Shown here in pieces: positions 45,734-58,000 of a stretch of DNA of 64,000 bases. Each line of letters starts with the position of its first letter. Positions within the stretch are counted from its first letter, which is position 1. The notes under the pieces were generated by a model, which worked only from the letters and a program-made list of their open reading frames with translations, made no database searches and had not been told where the DNA came from. This DNA is from Alnus glutinosa (lineage: Eukaryota; Streptophyta; Magnoliopsida; Fagales; Betulaceae): NCBI RefSeq assembly GCF_958979055.1, contig NC_084887.1, positions 27,023,544 to 27,087,543 of the forward strand, written 5' to 3'. The translations under genes and the position numbers were made by a program.

Positions 45734-46548
45734 TTAACGGCGGCCACAATCATATCGACTATGACCACCTGGGTCTCTAAAGAGAGCAGTCATGACGACG
45801 AGAGTAAGAAACTTCAAAGGCAACGGCTAAGAATCAAGCAATAATTTCCCCGCGAGATAAGTTTGTGCAGACAACCACACGAGTCTCATCCTCCTCTCCT
45901 TCACATACGCGTCCAGTGCCTCTCCAACTTTTTGCACGACCATCGTCTCCCCTCCATTTCTTTCCAAGTTCACCTCACGCAACTTCGGAGCCAAGCATCT
46001 GGCAAGCACAACAGCATCTTCAAGAGCTGCCGAGCCACCCTGACCAAGGAACGGGCCCATTATATGCATTGCATCCCCTGCTACAGTCACGCTTCCTTTC
46101 CGAAACCTTCCCAATAGTACGTCCCATGGCTCACGATATCTGATGTGTGTGAGAGACAGTGAATTCTCGTCACTGCTGTTAATCATCTCTATCATCTCTG
46201 TAGGGAAGCCTTTGGTTGACTCTAGAGCAAACTGTCTAATAAGCTTTGGATCTTTCCAAACATTTGAATCTGTTGAAATAAATCATAAATAGAAACCATT
46301 AAGAAAGATTAATGCAAATTAAATTAAGGCTTCGATATTTCATTACTTTTGCAATTATACTCATAAACTTTAAAAAGTGTCAATTTAGTTCATCCATATT
46401 TCAATCTATTTTAATTTTAACCTACTATTAAAATTTTTTCGTTAAATTTTAACGAAGAAGTGTCAAAATTTCTAAAATACCACTCCTGTTTTTTTAAGAG
46501 TTAGTCATGATTTAACAAAATTTGTAAAAATACCTATGTCTGAATCTT

Positions 46549-46584
<36 letters not shown>

Positions 46585-47419
46585 AGATATTTTGAAAATT
46601 TTGACAAGATTTAACAAAAAATTCTAATGAAGGGGTAAAATTGAAAGGTGGATAGACTAAACTAATACTTTTTAAATTTAAAAAGTATGATTACAAAAGT
46701 GATAAAAGATAATGGATGGTAAGTAAAGTTTTCTTTTAAATTAATTGAGCACGTACGTATGGCATATATTGATCTTTGTGTACGTACCTCGAGGGTAAAC
46801 TTGCACAAGTACGGTCCAGTAAACCAACGTTTCAGTAATAGTAGCTCTTCCAAGCATGACTTGACCCTTCATTTGGCGTATGCCAACGGTGCCAAATCCA
46901 TGCCCATTTGGATAATTTGTAAAGCCTCTCACCGAACATACTTTGGATAAAAGCTTCGGAGGCTTTAGCTCCAGAAAATCCCCAATCACTGAGTTGCCTC
47001 CATCACATCCAATCACAACCTATGAGGAGTAAATGATGTATTATTATTACTTTAACATCAAATTGTGAAACATGTCATTGTTAGCTAAAGAAACCAAGGA
47101 AGAATATAAGAAAAGAATTCAACTCCAATATTTATTTGTTTTTTTTTTTATTGTTTTTTTATAATAATAATAATTGAAGAAGATTGATAATGAATGGTAC
47201 CCATAAAATAAAAATCCAAATAGTGTAAACGAAAGGAAAAGAGTAGGTACACACCTTAGCCTCAATTATGCTTCCATCATGCATATCAAGGATTGGAGTT
47301 GAAGTGTGTGCGTCCAATTTGATTGAGATTATGTGGCATCCAAACCGAATTGTGCCAACCGGCAAATGAGCCGCCAGCAATTCAATTAATTTACTTCGTT
47401 CTACACACCAAGCTTCTCC
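45734..47419 (-). pseudogene. Gene C: monooxygenase pseudogene lacking exons 1-3
   Basis: Recognisable parts on the minus strand are exon 6 (45734-46269), exon 5 (46788-47019) and most of exon 4 (47255-47419). In exon 6 a TAG at 45827-45829 (TCG to TAG relative to gene B's serine codon) removes the last ~30 residues. Exon 4 breaks off after cttctcc at 47419 and continues as foreign sequence, so exons 1-3, including the FAD-binding GxGxxG region, are gone. Shared Gypsy LTR and intron-5 MITE place it as the sister of gene B. It may still be transcribed but cannot make an active flavoenzyme. Confidence 0.9.
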
Positions 47420-47440
47420 AGATCCTTAACTTGGAGATGA
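47420..47440. other. Deletion junction between gene C and Copia 3
   Basis: 47413-47431 is identical for 19 bases to 36334-36352 in the insert within intron 2 of gene B, overlapping exon 4 only at cttctcc. Gene C therefore once had that insert, and a deletion used 7 bp of microhomology. Copia 3 RT sequence follows from about 47450. Confidence 0.6.
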
Positions 47441-47666
47441 GCCGATGGAGAGTGTTTAGAAAATTGGCAAAGCTGGTTGACACTGCAAGCAATGTTAGGG
47501 CGGGTCAAAGTACAATACTATAAAGCCCTCACAATGTACAATACTATAAAGCCCTCACAATATGACGGTATTCAATTGGATAAACCAACGGGTCACCAAT
47601 AAACCAAGATAATTTGCCGCCAGCAACACGGTGTTGAAGTAGGTTTGGGATCGGCCATTTTGGTGG

Positions 47667-48270
47667 TAGGGGTGGGCGTCGGTTCGGTAGGCGGTTAAGT
47701 CGGTTAAGTCGGTTGGTTAACCGACTTTTGTCGGAATGTAGTCGGTGAATTTATTTCGATAAAGTCGGTTAAGCGGTTAATAGGTGGTCAGTTAAGTCGG
47801 TTAAGCGGTTAATAGGTGGTCGGTTTAGTCGGTAAAGCGGTTAATAGGCGGTTGGTTAAGTCGGTAAGGCGGTTAATAGGCGGTTGGTTAAGTCGGTTAA
47901 ATCGGTTAACATTCGGTTAAAATGGGTAATGAAACGACGTCGTTTTGATTTTTTTAAGGGAAAAAAAATAATCATACGTTTCGTTCTTACTAAAACGACG
48001 TCGTTTCGTTTTATGTCGGTTCAGTTAATCGGTCGGAATAGAATTCGGTTCGGTTTGGTTACCGCTTAAAAGGCGGTTCGGTTCGGTTCGGTTGCCACTT
48101 AAAAGGCGGTTCGGTTCGGTTCGGTTCGGCTGCCGATCCAGTTTTTGGAATAAAATTTTATACCGACTACCGAACCGAAATTAGTCGGTTAAAGTCGGTA
48201 GGCGGTCGATGGTGGTTCGGTAAGCGGTCGGTAGGCGGTAGGCGGTAGGCGGATAATTTGCCCACCCCTA
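47667..48270. mobile_element. Non-autonomous hAT element (604 bp) related to the 22291-27696 hAT
   Basis: It begins TAGGGGTGGGCG and ends GCCCACCCCTA, with a perfect 8-bp duplication TTTGGTGG (47659-47666, 48271-48278). The interior has a direct-repeat array of gtcggttaagcggttaatagg units (47690-47910) and many ggttcggtt/ggcggt motifs. It shares TIR, subterminal motifs and the AAACGACGTCGTTT palindrome (47932-47945, 47993-48006) with the larger hAT, which probably mobilised it. Confidence 0.92.
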
Positions 48271-49103
48271 TTTGGTGGGATGAAGAAGATCTGTTACATA
48301 CTTCCCTCGATGAAAATGAAAAGCATTTTCAGTTCGTGATGCCTGAATGCCAAATGAATAGAACAAAGGACCTAGATCTTTGACTTTAAACTAGTACTTT
48401 AAGTGTTCAATGAGAGCCGAAATTGCATCAGAGGAATTGTTTGCGATGATAATATCAACATATATAAGAACAAGAACATTGAAATTGTGAGAATGATAAT
48501 AAAATAAAGATGTATCAAACCATTGACTCTGTGAAACCAAGTTCCAGCAAAGCTTGTGCCAGTCTCATAAACCAAGCTCGTGGAGCTTGTTTTAATCCAT
48601 AAATAGACTTATGAAGCCGACAGACATGCTCAGGGTATTGAGGATCTTCAAAACCCTTTGGTTGTTCCATAAAACCCTATTCTTCAAGAAATCCACGAAG
48701 AAATGCATCTGAAATATCGAGCTAATGAATGAACCAATCAAAATGTAAAACCAAAGCAAGAATTGAATGGTAGCAGGCTTAATCATGACACTGAAAGCCT
48801 CATTAAAATCAACGCCTTCTAGATCGAAGCCCATAGAGACAAGCCGTGCTTTATAGTGATCAATAGACCCATCTGACTTTTGTTTGAGTTTGAAAACCCA
48901 CTTGTTCCGTACAACCTTCTTATGAACCGGACGGGGACATAAAGTCTAGGTGTGATTGAAGATGAGAGCAAGAAATTCAGGTTGCATTGCATAGAACCAA
49001 AACGGGCTAACGACAGCTTGTTTAAACGTTTTGGGTTCAGCAGGAAGGGAAATTGAGGATATTGCTTTGAGCGAGTGTTTGGTAGAGTAGTATAAGTGGA
49101 AAT

Positions 49104-49151
<48 letters not shown>

Positions 49152-49656
49152 GTTGGGAAGAACTTGTCTGAGATCGTGTGAGAATACGAGAACGATCATG
49201 CAAAGGTTGATGTGGCTGAGATGTAGACTAAAGCGGTTGTTGGAATGTAGTAGGTGGATGGGGAGGCGAGTCTTGAAAAATTTGGTGAAGTTGTGTATCC
49301 GGAGGATGTTATTTCTGGATGGTTGGAATGGGTGTCAGTTAATATTGGGGTGGATGTAGGTGAAGGAGTATTAACTAAAGGTGAGTCATGAGTGAGAGGT
49401 GTTAGCTGTAGGTGCAAAGTCAGTAGCAGGAATATAAAAATCAGGTGGAAATAGAGAGATACTTGGTGATGTCAAAGAAGCAAAACCAACTAAATCATCC
49501 CTTGTTGGCCGAGTATCAGAGAAAAATGTTGCTGCTGGAAAGGTTGTTTCATAAAAAATAATATGTCTTGATATATACACACGATTGGTTTGGGATATAA
49601 GTTAGAACTATAGCCTAAGGAAATGCATTGTTTGCTTCTATAGGCAAGTTTATGAG

Positions 49657-50288
49657 TGTTGGGACAAATATTGACCTTCCTGGGCGTTGGGCCCAACCTG
49701 GGAAATAGGCCCACTCGGGTCCACCCGACCAGGCCCAAATATCAAAAAGAGCATAATCTACCCGGGCCCATTGAGACCACTTGGGCCCAATCTGTCGCAA
49801 TTGGCCTGAGTTGGCGACCCAAATGCTAGTTGGTATCCGCATCTACATGCATCTCGGTAGTACCCAGAATCTAAGGGACACGATGCACATCATGGAGTGC
49901 ATGCGTCACGGCAGTACCCGGAATCTAAGGGACACGATGCACGTCATGGAACCCAATGATGCCACCGAGGTATACGGAACCCGGAACATTCGTTCATTCG
50001 GAGCCACGTCTCCTCCAACCGCCTCGTGCACGAATCGTGAAGCTAATGGAACTGCTCCACAACCTCTATAGATACAAGAACCTCTTCAGATGCTAAGGTA
50101 CATGCTAATCAGTCTCTTTGTCATTATTCTGCACATTTATTCTTAGAACCATACACTTACTTAAGTATCGGAGCGGGGTTGTCGGAACCCACCGACGCAG
50201 CCTTATTTTTCAAGTGGACCAGGAACTACCAGGAGCAAGTTAGGCGAACATCTGATCGACACGTCACCTACTGGAAACTGTCTCAACA
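49657..50288. mobile_element. Solo LTR inserted in Copia 3
   Basis: It begins TGTTGGGACA and ends TGTCTCAACA (TG...CA, 632 bp), flanked by ATGAG on both sides (49652-49656, 50289-50293), and it interrupts Copia sequence continuous in Copia 1. There is no internal coding region, as expected after LTR-LTR recombination. It contains two near-identical ~50-bp units (49858-49887 and 49910-49949). Confidence 0.85.
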
Positions 50289-50518
50289 ATGAGAATTATA
50301 GGGCCCAAGCAAAGGGAAACAAGCACACCCAAAAGGTTTTAAGAAAAGCATAATCAGGATGATGTTGAAATAGTTTGAAGAAAGGAGATTGATGTTCTTA
50401 TACAGGAGTAGGCATACGATTGATTAAGTAAATAGTTGCAAGGAAAGCATCAACCCAATAAATGAATAGAAGTTTGGATTGTGCTAAGAGAGTCAGGTTA
50501 GTTTCCATAATGTGGGCC

Positions 50519-50876
50519 CACTACAAAAATTCCTGTAATTCGCCGCGTGTCTACAGTAGCTGTTACTGTAACCACGCGGCCAAATAGCCACGTGTCTTCA
50601 TGACAACGTGGCTATTTGTACATGAAAAACGAGTGGCCACGTGTATTAATACACATGGCCACTTGGAGACGTATATATATACATGCGTCCATTTAGCCAC
50701 GTGTATAAAATACACGTGACCAACTATTTTTGGGAATTTGTACACTATAATATATATATATATATAATAAAAAATATATTTAAAATATACAATCAGGGAT
50801 TTGGCCATGTGGCCAAAATTTGTGCAGGTAGGCGCGCGGGACAATTCTCGCGCACCCACCTGCCCATTACTTTGAA

Positions 50877-50918
<42 letters not shown>

Positions 50919-51073
50919 TATATGTATACATATATATATGTTATATTCTCTCAGTGTTCTCTCTCTCTCAATGTTCTCTGTTCTCTCTCTCTCTCTCTCC
51001 GTCACTGCACCACCGGCTAGCTCCCCGACCACCGCATGGCCGGCCTTCCCTCCGGTGACACGCCCTCTCTCTA

Positions 51074-51115
<42 letters not shown>

Positions 51116-51199
51116 CTCTCTCTCTTTCTCTCTCTATCTCTCCAAACTCCGGCCGGCCAGTAAGACAACAGTACCCTCTGACTCTCTCTCTCTCTAATA

Positions 51200-51236
<37 letters not shown>

Positions 51237-51310
51237 CTCTTTCTGTCTCTCTATCTCTCCAAACTTCGGCCAGCCAGTACATCACCGGCCGGTAAGACAA
51301 CAGTACCCTC

Positions 51311-51346
<36 letters not shown>

Positions 51347-51506
51347 TATCTCTCTCTGTTTCTCTCTTTGTCTCTCTATCTCTCTCTATCTCTCTAAACT
51401 TCGGCCGGCCAGTACATCACCGGTTAGGGTTCAGTGGTTGTGAAATGAAGGTATGAACATTGTGGTAGCACAGCAAGCACCAAAGATATATGTCCATGTC
51501 CGTTTG

Positions 51507-51551
<45 letters not shown>

Positions 51552-51907
51552 ATTTAACAAAAATAAGAAACAAGAAAAAGGAATTTAACAAAAAAAAATT
51601 AATTAATTTAAAAAGAAATTAACAAATTAATTAATTAATTAATTTTAAAAAAAATTAAATTTCTAAAATTTTGCCACACGTATATTAGTACACGTGTCTG
51701 AAAGTTAGCCACATGTATTTATATACACGTGGCAAACTGTCAGCCCCGCGTACAGTAAAACACGTGGGCAATTGTACAATTAGCTACACTCAGATCTACC
51801 ACGCACCGAATACGTGGCCATTTACACGTGTCTAACTATTCGCCACGTGTACAGTGTCCGTACATGTGGCGAAATGCAAGTGGCAAATTGCAGAAATTTT
51901 TGTAGTG
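50519..51907. mobile_element. Non-autonomous CACTA (En/Spm-type) element, 1389 bp
   Basis: The ends are CACTACAAAAATT and AATTTTTGTAGTG, with a 3-bp duplication GCC (50516-50518, 51908-51910); the uninterrupted Copia 1 site reads gggccggcgg. Subterminal regions carry many copies of gccacgtgt/acacgtggc in both orientations, typical transposase-binding arrays. The centre is TA repeat (50882-50940) and CT-rich microsatellite (50950-51390). No transposase is present; the long plus ORF is low-complexity. Confidence 0.92.
50945..51400 (+). repeat. CT microsatellite cluster with an internal tandem duplication
   Basis: Several (CT)n runs are separated by ccaaacttcggccggccagta-like spacers repeated three times (near 51145, 51260, 51395), a tandem array of ~125-bp units. 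It encodes only low-complexity S/L residues. Confidence 0.85.
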
Positions 51908-53829
51908 GCCGGCGGTGTTTTCTTTCAGAAATTTCGTTTTGCTCAAACGTATATGGACATGTAAATCTATGATGAATGCCATGTGAGTGAATGAATTGTT
52001 TAAATGCAATAGAAACATATTCTCCACCATTGTCAATTTGAAGTTGTTTGGTTTTATAGGAGAATAAATTTTCTGTAAGGCATTTGAATTTAATAAAGTA
52101 CAGAAGCATATCTGATTTTTGTTTTAATGGGAACAACCCAGCAAATCTTGAAAAATCATCAATAAAAACAATGTAAAACTTACAACCACCAACTGATACG
52201 ACTGGTGAAGTCCATACATCCAAATGAATTAATCGAAGAGGATGTGTAGATCTTCTTATGGAATCAGAAAAAAGGCAACTTCCTACTCTTAGCAACATGA
52301 CACAATTCACACAACTTAATGAATTTAACCGAACCAGACACAGGTAACAAAGACTCCTTAATTAATTTCTGAATGATGGACTCTGACGGGTGACCAAGCC
52401 TAGAATGCCATACATGAATATGTGCTGTGACACCTAGGGAAGCGGTAAAACATGAAATGAAAGCAGCCTTAGCCGAATATTTTCTCTGAAGAAGCTGTTT
52501 GAGGTAAATGGGGTATAACCCCTCTTCACTCGGCCCTTGCAGGATGATTTCCTTGGTCAGCAAATCCTGAATCACAAAGTGGGTAGAAGTAAGAATAAAA
52601 TAACAATTATTATCTTTACAAACTTTTGAATTGAAAGTAAATTTGAAAAATAAGAGTAGAACCAGCGTTGGCAATCTGCAATCTTCCTCCATTTGCCACT
52701 GTCACACTGTCAATTCCCTGGTAAGGATGCTGCAGAGTCAGATTCTCAAGCTCTGCAGTTTCGTTATTGTTTGCACCACTACCCAAGCATCATGGTCGTT
52801 CATTGTCTTGAATATCATGTGTATATGCCACCATGACTGCTAGTTGGGAAGGTGGATGTCTAACTTGGTATGAGAAATTCATACTGTGGTTGCAATCAAG
52901 TGCCTGATGATTTGTCTTTCCACAAATTTGATAGGGAGTCCAATTGGTAGTAACTAGTAAAAATTTGAGAACTTGAGAAGGATTTACCATTATGCTGCGT
53001 GGGTCCTACAGTTTTGGAGCTTGGTAGAGACCGATTTGGCTGATTTGGATACTGCTGAGAAGGTTGAGATCACTGATTGAAAGCTTGTGGTGGTTGGAAC
53101 TTGTGCTTCCTATTGTAGCGTTGCTGTTTTGGCTTTTGTGTGAAGAAAGCCACCTGATTGGCTTCAGGTGGGACCGTCTTGACATGAGCATTCAATAAGA
53201 GCTCAAAATTGAGCAATTGCATTGAAAAATCGTCGAATGAAATTGAGGCTTCTCTTGTAGCAAAACTCAAGGAGGTGATAAATGGGTGACATGAAGGGTT
53301 AAGACCTCCTTCAACGTAAGATACCAGGTCCTCATCATCTACAGTCTTACCAACTGCAGCAAGTTGGTCAGCCCAACTCGTTGCAGTAAGCAAGTAATTT
53401 GAGCAATTTTTTGATCTCTGATTTAACGTATGGAGTTGACACTTGAGGTGTGAGATTCTTGAACGAGAATTAGAAGCAAATTTGTTAGCGAAGTGAGTCC
53501 AAACTCGGTATGCAGTATTCTGTCCATAAACAGTAGAGAGAACCTTTTCAGTAAGAGTGGCAGTGAGCCAAGCCAAAACAAATTGATCATTTTTTCTACC
53601 ATATCTGATATTCAGAGTTTATAGCAGAAATAGGTTTTTTTCTCTCATTATCAATAACAAAATGAGAGGGACAAACCTCTGAGGTTTCAACAATACTCAG
53701 AAGATCATGGGTACGAAGAACAGGAATAATTGGGTGGTCTAGTTGAGGTAATTGGAATTACCATTGCAAGAGAAGTGACATTGGGAGCAACAAATATATC
53801 ATTTGAACTATTGGAACTAGAAGATGCCA
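51908..53829 (-). pseudogene. Copia 3 gag, protease and integrase
   Basis: The gag open stretch 53576-53070 (same KCQLHTLNQRSKNCSNYL and YVEGGLNPSCHPF as Copia 1), a degraded knuckle, protease region ~52790, GAG-pre-integrase (HIHVWHSRLGHPS) and integrase core (LIHLDVWTSP, FIDDFSRFAGLF, QIDNGGEYVS) read on the minus strand. Frameshifts separate them. It is more intact than Copia 1 in integrase (162 codons open, 51822-52310, running into the CACTA end). Confidence 0.82.
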
Positions 53830-54171
53830 TTTGTGATTGACAAAGAAAGGTGGGGTTAGCCAAGAAGCTTTGATACCAAGTACGAATTTGTAATGCAAAA
53901 GAAACTCTTCAATTTTTCACACTTTACATAGATGTGTGTACACTATCTCATTATATATACAACAATTAGCATTTAAGATGATATGCAGAACAAATACAAT
54001 AATGAAAAACAATAGTCTCTACATATTCTTTCCTTAGTGACTGCTCTTTATTTTATTGTATGCCATGAGTCTCTTCATTTTCAGCAGATGTGAAACAACT
54101 CTTCTGTGAGTCTTTTGCTCTTCTTTAATTACTCTACATGTATTGATTCTAGACATACTTCTAACAGTTCG

Positions 54172-55013
54172 TTGGGAAGTCCAAATGCCAAATGTCAACT
54201 TTAGACTCTCCGAACACAAGCTTAATTTTCCCTTATTAAGGTCTTCTAATTAAAGTAATAAACCTAGTTTTATGAGACTTCATAAAAATGCCTCTTCGTG
54301 CATGATTTTATTCGGACATTGTTGGGAAATATTCTCAATAGTTAGTAGATGGGCTTATGTAATTCATACAAGCCCATATACATATATTATTCCTAAAATA
54401 GGCCAGCTATATTAACAATTTTAGCTAAGGCCCATCAAGAAATAAAAGTTAAAGCCTATCCAGGAATAATTCGTAAGAAGCCAAGAGCATCTCAGAAGTA
54501 TCAAATCTCGAAATACCCAAACGGCACCAATCCCGGGTAGCTCGGGATGATCCCTCGGAATCAAGGAGCCAATTCCCACCTTATTCAAGGTAAGTGATTG
54601 AAGTCTCATCTATAAATATGTACAAGCTATCGGGTATTCTTCAGATGAATTATTAATTATAAAAACTTGATATAAATTCTCTCAAATATTGACTTAAAGC
54701 ATCGGAGTGAGAACAGCTGATACCCCTGGTGAACTCCTTTGCTAACATTTATTGTTTTACAGGAGTGAATGAATGACTTTACAAAAGCTTGTGCCACCAT
54801 AACGAAATATATCTTAACAGACCTTTCGGCCATATAGTTTAGAGTTCTCATTAGTAATCTCTCTTAAAGTTATTCAAGTAAATTAGCATAAATGTAAATC
54901 AAATTTAACATTTAACATTGTTATGCTATTCGTGGAAAATAGAAAGGATTATTTCAATGACAGCATTATTAAAGCAGCAAACCATGGAAACTGAGCTTTA
55001 TTAGCCATAGGTT
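54172..55013. other. 3' flank of gene D with solo LTR (54320-54819)
   Basis: It is the counterpart of 8426-9304. The LTR starts TGTTGGGAAATATTC and ends CTTAACA, with GACAT/GACCT flanks (a 5-bp duplication with one change). A conserved AATAAA lies at 54997-55002 on the minus strand. Nothing else is coding. Confidence 0.65.
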
Positions 55014-58000
55014 TTAAAGGCGGCCACAATCATATCGACTATGACCAATTGGGTCTCTAAAGAGAGCAACCATGACGACGAGAGTAAGCAACTTCAACGG
55101 CAATGGCAAAGAATCAAGCAATAATTTCCCCGTGAGATAAGTTTGTGCAGACAACCACACAAGTCTCATCCTCCTCTCCTTCACATACGCATCCAGTGCC
55201 TCTCCAACTTTTTGCACGACCATCGTCTCCCTTCCATTTCTTTCCAAGTTCACCTCACGCAACTTCGGAGCCAAGCATCTGGCAAGCACAACAGCATCTT
55301 CAACACCTGCCGAGCCACCTTGACCAAGGAACGGGCCCATTATATGCATTGCATCCCCCGCTACAGTCACGCTTCCTTTCCGAAACCTTCCCAATAGTAC
55401 GTCCCATGGCTCACGATATCTCAGGTGTGTGAGAGACAGTGAATTCTCATCACTGCTGTTAATCATCTCTATCATCTCTGTAGGGAAGCCTTTGGCTGAC
55501 TTTAGAGCAAACTGTCTAATAAGCTTTGGATCTTTCCAAACATTTGAATCTGTTGAAATAAATCATAAATAGTAACCATTAAGAAAGATTAATGCAAATT
55601 AAACTAATTAAGCATTACGGCGTACGTATATATAGTGATTAGTGTACCTTGAGGGTTAACTTGCGGAGCTACAAACCAGAAAACCAACGTGTCATTAACA
55701 GGAGATCTTCCAAGCAGGACTTGACCCTTTTTTTGGCGTATGAATTCGGGGGCAAATCCATGCCCATTTGGATAATTTGTAAAGCCTCTCACCGCACATG
55801 CAGTTAAAAGCTTCGGGGGCTTTAGTTCCAGAAAATCCCCAATCACTGAGTTGCCTCCATCACATCCAATCACAATCTGTGAGGAATAAATAAGGTAAAA
55901 TTCTAATCAATGGTCTCTTTGTATTCTAATCGAAAAGAGCAAAAAGGCATAGGGTTAGAAAAAACCTTAATAAAATATTTTATTTAAGTTTTCTATTGCT
56001 GAGGTTTTCTGTTTCAAAATCTTAAGCAAGCTTGAATAAATATGGCTTAAGGTAAGTCTAAACTTAATTTCAGCCATGTATTTTGGTATATTATTTTATG
56101 TGATAACGTGACCAATGAGTGAAAAAAAGAAGCATAATGTTTCTATTCTTAATTGAGCTATGTTGCTTAATTAAGTATATAAAAAATAATAGATTTAATT
56201 ATTTGATTAATACTTTAACACATTCCTTATGTGTAAGACCAAACAATACATGGTTCGAATTCATACTTCTACTCAATACCATACATAAAATACTACTTAT
56301 GTTGTCATTTATAAACTAATTTCTAAAGTCTTGGCTAAGCGGTTTAAAGGAGTGTTGCCAGGAATTATATCCTCTTCACAGAGTGCTTTTCTAGCGGGCA
56401 GGTTGATAACGGATAATGTTATTATAGCGTATGAGATATTGCATACCATGCAGAATCGGCTGTGGAGCAAGGTTGGTTTTATGGGGTTGAAGTTAGACAT
56501 GAGCAAAGCATATGATCGAGTGGAATGGGCCTTTTTGGAGACTGTGATGAGGAGGCTCGGGTTTGATGATCTGTGGATTAATTTGGTGATGGCTTGTGTC
56601 AAATCGGTGACCTATTCAGTTGTGGTTAATGGCAATTCAGTGGGTTCTATCACACCTACTAGGGGAATTAGACAAGGGGATCCCATTTCCCCTTATCTCT
56701 TTCTGTTGTGTGCTGAAGCTTTAAGCTCTCTGATTTCCCATGCTGCTGAAACTGGTGTCATTACAGGAGTGCCTACTTCACCACGGGGACCAAGAGTCAG
56801 TCACTTGTTTTTTGCAGAAGACAGTTTGCTCTTCTGCAGAGCAAACTCGGTGGAATGGAGGCGGCTTATGAAGATTTTGGGGATCTATGAAGCAGGTTCC
56901 GGTCAGAAACTTAATCTTCAAAAGTCATCTATAATTTTTAGCCGTAATACAAGTGCTGAGAAGAAGGCCGAAATCCTTAACCTATCCGGGTTTACAGAAG
57001 CACAGAGGATAGACAAGTATCTCGGGTTGCCATCGTACATTGGAAAATCAAAATTACAATCCTTCAACTCCATTAAAGACAAAGTCCAACAAAGGCTTAA
57101 CAACTGGAAGGTAAAATTCCTATCACAGGCAGGAAATAAATTCTTCTTAAAGTTGTTGTACAAGCGATCCCTATATACAGCATGAGTGTCTTCCTTCTGC
57201 CAGTGTCATTATGTAAAGAGTTGCAGGGTATGATGCAGCGGTTTTGGTGGGGGCATATGGCTAAGGAGTCCAATGTGCATTGGATGAGTTGGGAGAGGAT
57301 GGGCAGATCTAAAATGATGGGAGGACTCGGATTCAGGGATCTTTTGATGTTCAACAAAGCCTTGCTTGCTAAGCAAGGGTGGAGGATTTTGCAGAATCCT
57401 GATTCCCTTATTGCCACAGTTCTAAAGGCCAAGTATTTTAAAAATGGCTCGTTCATGGAGGCGGAGGTGGGAGCTCGTCCCTCTTTTGTGTGGAGAAGTT
57501 TAACTTCCAGTAGAGATCTGTTGCAAGAAGGTTTATTGTGGAGAATAGGGGATGGAAAGAGTGTCAATATTTGGAAAGACAGGTGGCTGCCTACCCCCAC
57601 TTCTTTTTCGGTGATGTCTCCAATCCGGGTGCTTCCGGATACTGCTACGGTCTCAAGGCTTATTGACCCTAGATTGGGAGGGTGGAATTGTAACTTCATT
57701 AAGGATATTTTCCACCAAGATGAAGCGGAAGTCATTGCATCTATCCCTCTCAGCCCCTCCTACCCTCCGGACAGATTGACATGGCTTGGTACTACTGATA
57801 GGTTGTTCACAGTTAGAAGCGCCTATCATATGGGCATGGAAATCCAAGCACGTAGCCACGGTAGCACATCAAGGGCAGAGTCCGGCGAAAGAGTTTGGTC
57901 TTGAATTTGGAGCCTACCGGTGCAAAATCAAGTCAAGATATTTTTATGGCGTGCTTGTAATAATTTACTCCCTACCAGGTGCAATCTAGCTTTGAGGAAA

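Larger units (their letters stand above)
47432..54166 (-). mobile_element. Copia 3: duplicated Copia element with three nested insertions
   Basis: Order on the minus strand: 5' LTR 53878-54166 (TSD GTTCG 54167-54171), gag 53829 to ~52790, protease/integrase 52692-51908, linker/RT 49580-48280 and 47666-47440. The 3' LTR and RNase H are deleted at the gene C junction. Nested elements are a hAT (47667-48270), a solo LTR (49657-50288) and a CACTA element (50519-51907). Poly-A runs (49107-49149) and frameshifts abound. Its 3' neighbour sequence equals that of Copia 1, showing duplication rather than a new insertion. Confidence 0.88.

Noticed and set aside
50683..51456. 257-codon plus-strand ORF
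   Set aside because: Encoded by TA and CT microsatellites inside the CACTA element; low-complexity Ser/Leu only.
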